From Azospirillum sp. TSA2s (GTDB lineage Bacteria > Pseudomonadota > Alphaproteobacteria > Azospirillales > Azospirillaceae): 64,000 nucleotides of DNA. Below the pieces are notes generated by a model. It had not been told where the DNA came from, made no database searches, and saw only the letters and a program-made list of their open reading frames with translations. The stretch spans positions 283,501 through 347,500 of the forward strand of contig NZ_CP039648.1 of the NCBI RefSeq assembly GCF_004923315.1, given 5' to 3'. The translations under genes were made by a program, and so were the position numbers. Shown in pieces: positions 17,051 through 24,983 of this stretch (its first letter is position 1; every line of letters starts with the position of its first letter).

Positions 17051-17827
17051 TTACGGCATGAATTGGCCGCCATTCACATCCAGCACCTGCCCGGTGATGT
17101 ATCCGGAGCAGGCGTGGGAGGCGAAGAACAGGAAGGTCGGCGCGCATTCCTCCGGCTTGCCGAAGCGGCCCATTGGAATGCCGGTCGACACGCGGGCTTT
17201 TGCCGCCTCGTCCTTGTCGGCATGGAAGGCGGTATCGAAGGTACCCGGCGACACGGTGTTGAAACGGATGCCCTCCTTGGTGTGGAAGGCGACCCAATTC
17301 TTCTGAATGTTATGCAGCCACGCCTTGGCCGCCCCATACAACCCGGCGCCCGGTCCGCCGCCGGTATATCCAGCGACCGATCCTACCAGGATCACCGAGG
17401 ACGTTTGCCCGCTGTCCTTGGCCGACCGCCGCAGATGCGGCAGGGCATGCTTGGTGGTCATCAGGGCGGAGCGGGCGTTCAGGTCGGTCACCGCGTCGAA
17501 GAACTCGTCGTCGATCTCCTCCAGCGGCTTGCGGCTGACCAGCCCGCCGGCATTGTTGATCAGCACGTCGATGCCGCCGAACCGTTCGACGAAGGCGTCC
17601 ACCACCGCCTTGCAGGCAGCGCTGTCGCTCAGGTCGCCGGCGAAGAAGGCGGCTTCGCCGTTCGCCTGCTCCATCGCGGCCAGGGTGGAGTCGAGATTGG
17701 CCGGCGCCTTGCGGCCGTTGATGCCGACCTTGGCGCCGCAGCGGGCGAAAGCCTGAGCCGCGGCCAGCCCGATCCCTTGGGTCGAGCCGGTGATGAGGAC
17801 GCGGCGGCCCTTCAGATCGTCGAACAT
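17051..17827 (-). CDS. Short-chain dehydrogenase/reductase
   Basis: A 258-residue NAD(P)-dependent oxidoreductase with the classical motifs TGSTQGIG (cofactor loop, about residues 14-21), NNAG, a catalytic Ser in VGSVAGYTGG and Tyr/Lys in YGAAK, plus the C-terminal SGYITGQVLDVNGG. It sits 27 bases downstream of tctA, apparently in the same operon as a sugar-acid transporter and dgoKA. It may therefore oxidise a sugar or sugar acid feeding 2-keto-3-deoxygalactonate formation. The substrate is not determined by sequence. Confidence 0.9.
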   Translation of the reverse strand: MFDDLKGRRVLITGSTQGIGLAAAQAFARCGAKVGINGRKAPANLDSTLAAMEQANGEAAFFAGDLSDSAACKAVVDAFVERFGGIDVLINNAGGLVSRKPLEEIDDEFFDAVTDLNARSALMTTKHALPHLRRSAKDSGQTSSVILVGSVAGYTGGGPGAGLYGAAKAWLHNIQKNWVAFHTKEGIRFNTVSPGTFDTAFHADKDEAAKARVSTGIPMGRFGKPEECAPTFLFFASHACSGYITGQVLDVNGGQFMP

Positions 17828-17854
17828 GGACAGGTTTCCTTCGTCAGGCTTGAA

Positions 17855-19384
17855 TCATCTGGTTTGGTTCAGGGGACCAGCGGTGCCGGCCCGCCGGCTC
17901 TCCGTCCGGTGGGCGCGCCAGCGCTTCACCAGCGGCAGCAGCAGGGTCAGGATGGCGACGGTCAGCAGAACCACAGTGATCGGCCGGGTGTAGAGGAAGT
18001 CGTAGCTTCCGCCCGACAGCGACAGCGCCCGGCGGAAATTGGCCTCCGCCATCGGCCCCATGATCAGCGCCAGCACCACCGGGGAGGCCGGGAAGTCCCA
18101 CTTCTGCATGAAGTATCCGGCGACACCTGCCGCCAGCATGATCCAGATGTCGAACAGGCTGTTGTTGATGGCGTAGGTGCCGACGATGCACAGGACCAGG
18201 ATCACCGGCGTCAGCACCGACTTCGGCATCTGCAGGACCCGGCCCATGAAGCGCAGGGAGCCCAGCCCGATCACCAGCATGGCGACGTAGCAGAACAGCA
18301 TGCCGGCGAACAGGGTGAAGACCAGATCCGCATGCTCCTTCAGCAGCAGCGGCCCCGGCTGCAGCCCCTGCAGCGTCAGCGCGCCCAGCATCACCGCCGT
18401 CACCGCGTCACCCGGAATGCCCAGCGTCAGCATGGTCAGCAGCGCGCCGCCGGTGCAGCCATTGGCGCCGGCTTCGCACGCGGCGACACCGGCCAACTCA
18501 CCCTTGCCGTAATTCTCCGGCGTCCGGCTGAACCGCTTGGCCTCGTTGTAGGCGACATAGGCGGCAATGTCGGCGCCGGCACCCGGAATGATGCCGATCA
18601 CGATGCCGAGGCCGGAGGAGCGCGCCACCGTGCCCAGCATGCGGCGATAGGTCGCCCAATCCGGCAGGATGCGGCCCAGCGCCGCCGCCATGCCCAGGCG
18701 GACCTTCGGGTCCTCCAGCGTCTTGAAGGCTTCGGCCGCGGCGAACAGGCCGATCATCACCGGGATGAAGGGGACGTTGAACAGCTCTGTATAGCCGCCG
18801 GTGTAGCGGGGAAAGCCGTCCATCGGGTCCATGCCGACCGTGGCGATCAGCAGCCCGAGGAAGCCGGCGATCAGGCCCTTGATGACGGAGCGGCCGGAGA
18901 TGCTGGCGATGATGCTCAATCCGAAGACGGCCAGCGCGAAGCTCTCCGGCGCGCTGAACTCAAGGGCGAAGCCGGCCAGGATCGGGGCCATGAAGATCAG
19001 CACGATGATGCTGGCGGTGCCACCCAGGAAGGAGGACAGCGTCGCCGTGCCGAGCGCCACGCCGGCCATGCCCTTTCTTGTCAGCTCGAAGCCATCCATC
19101 GCCGTGGCGGCGGCGGCCGGGGTGCCGGGAATGCGCAGCAGGATCGCCGTCACCGACCCGCCATAGACGCCGCCGAAGAAGACGCCGGAAATCATCAGCA
19201 GGCCGGACACCGGGTCCATGCCGAAGGTGAAGGGCAGCAGGATGGCGACGCCCATGGTCGCGGTCAGGCCGGGAAGGGCGCCAATGACGATGCCCAGCGC
19301 GACGCCGACCAGGGCCAGAAGCAGCGCCAGCGGGTTCGCGGCCAGCGTGGCGAAGCCGCCCATCAGAAGATTGAGTTCATGCAT
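17855..19384 (-). CDS. tctA: Tripartite tricarboxylate transporter, large permease subunit
   Basis: A 509-residue integral membrane protein with about a dozen hydrophobic segments. Family landmarks are GIVIGALPGLTATMGVAILL near residue 35, GGVYGGSVTAILLRIPGTP near 95, and the repeated GIIPGAGADIAAYVAYNEAK near 320. It forms the ion-coupled channel with TctB and receives substrate from the periplasmic TctC. The gene follows tctC and tctB on the minus strand. In this context the substrate is more likely a sugar acid such as galactonate than citrate, because dgoK and dgoA are in the same cluster. Confidence 0.95.
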   Translation of the reverse strand: MHELNLLMGGFATLAANPLALLLALVGVALGIVIGALPGLTATMGVAILLPFTFGMDPVSGLLMISGVFFGGVYGGSVTAILLRIPGTPAAAATAMDGFELTRKGMAGVALGTATLSSFLGGTASIIVLIFMAPILAGFALEFSAPESFALAVFGLSIIASISGRSVIKGLIAGFLGLLIATVGMDPMDGFPRYTGGYTELFNVPFIPVMIGLFAAAEAFKTLEDPKVRLGMAAALGRILPDWATYRRMLGTVARSSGLGIVIGIIPGAGADIAAYVAYNEAKRFSRTPENYGKGELAGVAACEAGANGCTGGALLTMLTLGIPGDAVTAVMLGALTLQGLQPGPLLLKEHADLVFTLFAGMLFCYVAMLVIGLGSLRFMGRVLQMPKSVLTPVILVLCIVGTYAINNSLFDIWIMLAAGVAGYFMQKWDFPASPVVLALIMGPMAEANFRRALSLSGGSYDFLYTRPITVVLLTVAILTLLLPLVKRWRAHRTESRRAGTAGPLNQTR

Positions 19385-19435
19385 CGCGGCTGTCTCCCAC
19401 CGGGCAAGGGGTGGTAACGGGAAGGGGGCGGCTGG

Positions 19436-19972
19436 TCATTCGAACAGGCTCCCCACCGGCAGCGGCACCTGCAGCAGGTAATGGAAAACGCCGTAGACCA
19501 GCGCGGTCACGCCGACCGCCAGCACCGGATTCCACACCGGGCTGCGTTGTCCCATCAGCGCCATGATGACCGCCATGTAGACGGCGGTGGCCGGGCCATA
19601 GCCGACCTGCTCCATGGCGGCGATACAGGCGCCGGTCGCCAGCATCCCCAGCGCGACGCCGGCATAGCCGGCAATGCCGACCGGCGCCTGCCCATTGGCG
19701 GCGGGGGCGGTGGGTGTACGCAGGGTGTTGGCGATTAGGATCAGGCACAGCAGGATCAGCGCGCCGGCATGGATGATGGGGAAGCGCGCGGCGCCGACAT
19801 CGGCGGCGAGCATGCTCTTCGGAAAATCGGATGTCGCGGCGATGGCCGATGCGGCGACCGCGATCAGAACGACGGAGATCACCAGGTTGGCGATCTTGGT
19901 CGTCAGCGGCATGGCGATGCCGGAATCGTCGCTGGAGCCGGGGCGGTCGCTCCCGGCGGGCGGGTTGCTCAT
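19436..19972 (-). CDS. tctB: Tripartite tricarboxylate transporter, small membrane subunit
   Basis: A 178-residue membrane protein with four predicted hydrophobic segments: about residues 28-48 (LVISVVLIAVAASAIA), 65-85, 107-130 and 145-168. This is typical of TctB. The N-terminus is a polar Pro/Ser/Asp-rich cytoplasmic tail. It lies between tctC and tctA. It is poorly conserved in sequence across the family, so the call leans on size, topology and position. Confidence 0.9.
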   Translation of the reverse strand: MSNPPAGSDRPGSSDDSGIAMPLTTKIANLVISVVLIAVAASAIAATSDFPKSMLAADVGAARFPIIHAGALILLCLILIANTLRTPTAPAANGQAPVGIAGYAGVALGMLATGACIAAMEQVGYGPATAVYMAVIMALMGQRSPVWNPVLAVGVTALVYGVFHYLLQVPLPVGSLFE

Positions 19973-20039
19973 GGTCCGGTCTCCTCAACCGATGAAGAAA
20001 CCCCGGCGGCGAACCGCCGGGAGCTGCGTCGGTCAGGCG

Positions 20040-21029
20040 TTACTTCGCCATGCCCAGCTTGGTCATCAGGCCCTTGAAGAAGGCGTTGTCCTTTTGCATG
20101 ACCTGACCGAACTCCGGACCGTCGGCATAGGCCCAGGTCAGGTTCATCTTGGCCAGCTGGTCACGGAAGCCCTGGTCCTCCGCCGCGGCCTTGCTGGCGG
20201 TGCGCAGGGTTTCGACCACCGCAGCCGGGGTCTTCTTCGGCACGACGATGCCGCGCCAGGTGGCGACGGACAGGTCGATGCCCTTCTCCTTCAGCGTGGG
20301 CACGTCGGGGAAGGCCTTCTGGCGCTGGTCGGCCATGACGGCCAGCATGCGCAACTGGCCGGCGGCGAGCTGGCTCGACACCTCGGCCGGGCTGACCGAA
20401 ACCGCCTCGATATGGCCGCCCAGCAGCGAGGTGACGGCCGGGTTGGCGCCGTCGAAGGGGACATGGTTGAAGGTCGTGCCGGTCTTTTCCTGCATCGCTT
20501 CGGCCGCAAGGTGCCAGATGGCGCCGGTGCCGGAGTTGCCGATGCGCACCTTGCCGGGATTGGCCTTGGCGTAGTCCAGGAACTCCTCGATCGTCTTCCA
20601 GGGCGCGTCGGCCTTGACCGTGATGGCGCTCGGCTCCGCATTCAGGCGGGCGATGGGCGTGAAGTCGTCCACGGTGAAGCGGGCGACACCCATATGCGGC
20701 AGCAGGGTGATCTCCACCGTGCCCATGCCGATCTTGTAGCCGTCGGGACGGGCGGCCATGATCTCGGTCAGGCCGACGGCGCCGCCGCCGCCGGTCTTGT
20801 TGACCACGCCCATCGACTGCGGCAGGTGCTTCTTCGCCGCGTCGGCGAAGGCGCGGGCGACGAGGTCGGTGCCGCCGCCGGCGGCGTAGGGGACGATCAA
20901 CTCGATCGGCTTGGTCGGATAGTCGGCGGCAAAGGCCGCACCGGGCAGGGTCGCGGCTCCGGCAATCAGCACGCCCGCGGACAGGCCGACCGTCAGTGCA
21001 CGGCGGGAAAGGCGATTGGTAACCTTCAT
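20040..21029 (-). CDS. tctC: Tripartite tricarboxylate transporter, periplasmic binding protein (Bug family)
   Basis: A 329-residue extracytoplasmic solute receptor. Residues 1-35 are a signal peptide (RRALTVGLSAGVLIAGA, cleaved near AFAADYP). The Bug-family opening YPTKPIELIVPYAAGGGTD follows, with ARLNAEPSAITVKAD in the middle. The start at 21029 is supported by GAGGGA 7 bases upstream; an in-frame extension to 21122 lacks a signal. It delivers a carboxylate substrate to TctAB. Its placement after dgoA points to a sugar acid. Confidence 0.95.
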   Translation of the reverse strand: MKVTNRLSRRALTVGLSAGVLIAGAATLPGAAFAADYPTKPIELIVPYAAGGGTDLVARAFADAAKKHLPQSMGVVNKTGGGGAVGLTEIMAARPDGYKIGMGTVEITLLPHMGVARFTVDDFTPIARLNAEPSAITVKADAPWKTIEEFLDYAKANPGKVRIGNSGTGAIWHLAAEAMQEKTGTTFNHVPFDGANPAVTSLLGGHIEAVSVSPAEVSSQLAAGQLRMLAVMADQRQKAFPDVPTLKEKGIDLSVATWRGIVVPKKTPAAVVETLRTASKAAAEDQGFRDQLAKMNLTWAYADGPEFGQVMQKDNAFFKGLMTKLGMAK

Positions 21030-21094
21030 GGGATTCCCTCTAAGGTACGCCGGCGTGTGCGCCGGTCGTTGGGTGATGAAAATGGAAGGTGAAT

Positions 21095-21744
<650 letters not shown>

Positions 21745-21748
<4 letters not shown>

Positions 21749-22779
21749 GGTGCGCTCTTGATGCTGGAGGGCGTGGCAGATGCGGAGGACAGCAGTCCGG
21801 CCGCCGCGGCGAACTGGAACAGGCCGCGGGGGGCGGTATTGCCAAGCTGCGCGGCAGGCGTGGTGCCGAAGGCGGCGAGGCCGCGGTTGTAGCGGCGGCA
21901 AAGCGCCGGATCGCCGATCAGCAGCAGCGGCGTGCCGGCCGGCATCTCTGCCAGAAGCGCCAGTCCGGACCGCAGCTCGTGCCCGATCAGCAGGCCCGAC
22001 AGATAATGCGCCAGCGCTTCCGGCGGCAGGCGCTTGGTCAGCCCCAGCGTGCGGGTGGCGAACAGCTGGTGCGGCAGGTCGCCCGGCCCGGCCGATTGCG
22101 CCGCCCGGATGCCGATGGCGAAGGCCGCCTCCTCATCCTCCGGCGTCGCGTCGACCCCGGCCGGCATCAGGCGGCCGAGCAGGGAGTGCGTCTTCAGGAC
22201 CGCGAACAGTTCACCCGTCATGTAGGTGGAGAAGCCGGCGATGCGGCCGTCGGCGACCTGGACCCATTTGGAGTGGGTGCCGGGCATGGCGACGCAGGCG
22301 TTGCGCGCCCAACCGGCATTCTCGGCCAGCGCTCCGGCGATCTGGATTTCCTCGCCCCGCATCACGTCGGGAATCGCGGTGCCGGGATCATGCAGGACGC
22401 CCGGCGCAATCAGGATCTGGCGGCCGGCCGCCGTCTCGACCCCTGCCGCCTGGTCGGCCAGCGTCGTTGCGTCGGCCGGCGTGGTGACATAGGGCGCCTC
22501 GACCCAGCCCTGGGCGCTGCCGACCATGCCGCCGGCCACCACCGGCAGGGTGGGGTGGGTGTCCAGCCAGTCGCCGCACAGAAGGGTCAATGCCGCATCG
22601 AAACCCGCGGCGCCGGGCTGCGGCAGGTTCTGAATGCCGTGTCCGTTCGACCGCTCGGCCAGAATGCGGGCGGAGCCGTCCAGCAGGAAGCCGCGCAGGC
22701 TCGACGTGCCCCAATCCAGCGCGATCAGCGCGGGACGGTCGGAGGTGGTTCCGGCAGAGGAGGTTACGGTGCGGTCCAT
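21745..22779 (-). CDS. dgoK: 2-dehydro-3-deoxygalactonokinase
   Basis: ATP-dependent phosphorylation of 2-keto-3-deoxygalactonate, the step before DgoA. The 344 residues carry the ASKHA-like opening IALDWGTSSLRGFLLDG, then NGHGIQNLP, VVAGGMVGSAQGW, and CVAMPGTHSKWVQV (substrate and phosphate loops), as in the DgoK family. It overlaps iclR by 16 bases upstream and dgoA by 4 bases downstream, so iclR-dgoK-dgoA is one transcription unit. No galactonate dehydratase (dgoD) is visible in the window. Confidence 0.93.
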
Positions 22780-23594
22780 CCCAGATCCTTGGAAATTGCC
22801 TCCGCCGTCGCGCGGACCAGCGGGCCCAGCGTCGCCATGCGGTCGTCAGGCATGTAGGGGACGGCGCTGGCGACGCTGACCGCCGCCACCACCAGATTCC
22901 GGCCGTCGCGCACCGGTGCGGCGACGCAGCGGATGCCGAGTTCGTTCTCTTCCAAATCCATCGCCCATCCCTGGGCGACGTAGCGGTTCAGTTGTTCCTC
23001 GAACACCGGCAGGTCCGCCGGACGCGGGCGGCCGGCGGGCGACTCTGCCGGACAGGTCATCGCATGGAGCACCCGCCAGCGCGCCGGCGGCATCCCAAGC
23101 ATCAGCGCCTTGCCCAGTCCGGTGGAGGCGAGCGGCATACGCTGTCCGGTGCGCGACCGCATTTCCAGCCCGCGGGTACCGGGAATCTTGTCGAGGTAGA
23201 ACACCTCGCCATTCTCCTCGACGCCGAGGTGGACGGTGTCGCCGGTGGCCTGGGCCAGCGCCTCGATATGCGGGCGGGCGATGGCGACCAGCGGGCGCTG
23301 TTCCAGCGCCTTCATGCCGAGTTGGATGAGCTTGGGTCCCAGCAGGTAGCCCTTGTAGGGGATGTGGTGGAGATAGCCCTCCGCCACCAGACTGGTGAGC
23401 ATGCGGTTGGTGGTGCTGCGCGGGGTGCCGAGCCGTGCTGTGATGCCCTTCACGTCGCCGATGCCGTCCGCCACGCATTCCAGCAGCGCAAGTCCGCGCA
23501 GCAAGGTCTGTGTTCCGGTGCCCTGGGTCCTTCCGGCTTCAGCCTCCTGCTCTGTCGCTCCCATCGCCGCGCCCATGGTTTGTTTGACCACCAT
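22764..23594 (-). CDS. IclR-family transcriptional regulator of the dgo/tct cluster
   Basis: A 276-residue regulator with an N-terminal winged helix (LLRGLALLECVADGIGDVKG, TARLGTPRSTTNRMLTSLVA, about residues 25-75) and a C-terminal IclR effector domain (GLEMRSRTGQRMPLASTGLG, RCVAAPVRDGRNLVVAAVSV). A TTG start at 23624 is possible, but ATG 23594 has GGGGAAA at a good distance. It is the first gene of the minus-strand operon and divergent from an amino-acid binding protein. It probably responds to a sugar acid or KDGal and controls dgoKA-tctCBA. Confidence 0.92.
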   Translation of the reverse strand: MVVKQTMGAAMGATEQEAEAGRTQGTGTQTLLRGLALLECVADGIGDVKGITARLGTPRSTTNRMLTSLVAEGYLHHIPYKGYLLGPKLIQLGMKALEQRPLVAIARPHIEALAQATGDTVHLGVEENGEVFYLDKIPGTRGLEMRSRTGQRMPLASTGLGKALMLGMPPARWRVLHAMTCPAESPAGRPRPADLPVFEEQLNRYVAQGWAMDLEENELGIRCVAAPVRDGRNLVVAAVSVASAVPYMPDDRMATLGPLVRATAEAISKDLGWTAP

Positions 23595-23618
23595 TGATTT
23601 CCCCGATGCTGGCGCATG

Positions 23619-23655
23619 TGCCAAAGTGTGTCAAATAATTTTGCATGATGCCAAA
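23619..23655. promoter_or_regulatory. Candidate IclR operator: repeated TGCCAAA blocks
   Basis: TGCCAAA at 23619-23625 and again at 23649-23655, each followed by a GTG-rich stretch, are 30 bases apart, about three helical turns. The AT-rich patch between them (CAAATAATTTTG) is unusual here and may hold the divergent promoters. Binding by the adjacent IclR protein is inferred. Confidence 0.4.
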
Positions 23656-23830
23656 TAGTGGGACATTTATAGCGGTGACGAGGCGGCGACGAACGGTCGC
23701 GGCTCCCTTCGGAGCGCTGCGAAACCCATGATCGCGCTTTCAAATTCCTGTCGTATCGGTCAGAAAAGGAAACATGCCGGGACCGGCGGATATGGTCCCG
23801 TACAAAACAGCAATCCTGGGAGAACCAACC

Positions 23831-24940
23831 ATGCGTCTCACCGTCCTTTCCTTCGTCAGCGCGACGGCGCTGCTGGCCGGCTTCGGCACGGCGCAGGCCG
23901 ACATCGTGATCGGACTCGGCACGGCGACCACGGGGCCGGTGGCGGCACTGGGTGAGCAGTCGGTGTATGGCGCCAAGCAGGCGGTCGCGGACATCAACGC
24001 CAAGGGCGGCGTGCTGGGCCAGAAGCTGGTGCTGAAGGTGGGCGACGACGCCTGCGACCCGCGGCAGGCGGTGGCCGTCGCCAACCAGTTCGTGCGCGAT
24101 CAGGTTACCGCCGTGGTCGGCCATCTCTGCTCCGGCGCCAGCATCCCGGCGGCCGACGTCTACCAGGAGGAAGGCGTGGTGATGGTCACCCCGACCGCCA
24201 CCAACCCGCTGCTGACCGCCAAAGGCCATCCGAACATCTTCCGCGTCTGCGGCCGTGACGACCAGCAGGGCGTGGTTGCCGGCAATTATCTGGCTGAGCA
24301 CTTCAAGGGCAAGAACATCGCCGTGCTGGACGACAAGCAGGCCTATGGCAAGGGGCTGGCCGACGTCGTGGTGCAGACGCTGGAGAAGGCGGGTGGCAAG
24401 GTCGCCTATCGCGGGTCGGTGACGGCCGGCGAGAAGGACTTCTCGGCGCTGATCACCAGCCTGAAGGACAAGAACATCGATGCCGTCTATTACGGCGGCT
24501 ACCATCCGGAACTGGGTCTGATCGTCCGTCAGGCGCAGGAGCAGGGGCTGAAGCCGCAGTTCATCGCCGGTGACGGCCTGAACAACCAGGAATACTGGTC
24601 GATCACCGGTCCGGCCGGCGAGGGCACGCTCTACACCGACAGCGCGTCGGCGGCCAGCGATCCCAAGGCGCAGGAACTGATCGCCTCCTTCAAGAAGGCC
24701 GGCCTGCCGGAGCCGGGCAACTTCGCCTTCTACAGCTATGCCGCGGTCCAGGTCATTGCCGAGGGCCTGCAGAAGTCCGGCGGCACCGACAGCGGGAAGC
24801 TGGCGAAGGCCCTGCACGCCAACAGCTTCGACACCGTTGTCGGCCCGGTGGAGTTCGACAAGAAGGGTGACATCACCAAGCCGAACTACGTCATGTATGT
24901 CTGGAGCAACGGCCAGCCCAAGATGATTGCCCAGAAGTAA
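23831..24940 (+). CDS. Branched-chain amino acid-type ABC transporter, periplasmic binding protein
   Basis: A 369-residue LivJ/LivK-type receptor. A 23-residue signal peptide (LTVLSFVSATALLAGFG...AQA) is cleaved before DIVIGLGTATTGPVAALGEQ. Typical blocks are AVADINAKGGVLGQKL, VVGHLCSGASIPAADVY and VYYGGYHPELGLI, and two conserved cysteines lie in DDACDP and GHLCSG. The start ATG 23831 is preceded by GGGAGA; an in-frame ATG at 23774 would bury the signal. No permease or ATPase gene is adjacent, so it works with a transporter encoded elsewhere or acts as a sensor ligand protein. Confidence 0.93.
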   Translation: MRLTVLSFVSATALLAGFGTAQADIVIGLGTATTGPVAALGEQSVYGAKQAVADINAKGGVLGQKLVLKVGDDACDPRQAVAVANQFVRDQVTAVVGHLCSGASIPAADVYQEEGVVMVTPTATNPLLTAKGHPNIFRVCGRDDQQGVVAGNYLAEHFKGKNIAVLDDKQAYGKGLADVVVQTLEKAGGKVAYRGSVTAGEKDFSALITSLKDKNIDAVYYGGYHPELGLIVRQAQEQGLKPQFIAGDGLNNQEYWSITGPAGEGTLYTDSASAASDPKAQELIASFKKAGLPEPGNFAFYSYAAVQVIAEGLQKSGGTDSGKLAKALHANSFDTVVGPVEFDKKGDITKPNYVMYVWSNGQPKMIAQK

Positions 24941-24949
24941 CAGGGTTCC

Positions 24950-24983
24950 AGAGCCGGCCCGGCCTCAGGCATGGGCCGGCTCT
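24950..24983. terminator. Bidirectional hairpin between two convergent genes
   Basis: AGAGCCGGCCC and GGGCCGGCTCT are perfect 11-base arms with a 12-base loop. They overlap the last codons of the minus-strand GGDEF-EAL gene and follow the plus-strand binding-protein gene by 10 bases. Confidence 0.55.

Noticed and set aside
16889..19417. 842-codon open frame on the plus strand across the SDR and tctA genes
   Set aside because: Gln/Arg/His/Gly-rich shadow spanning two real minus-strand genes and their boundary.
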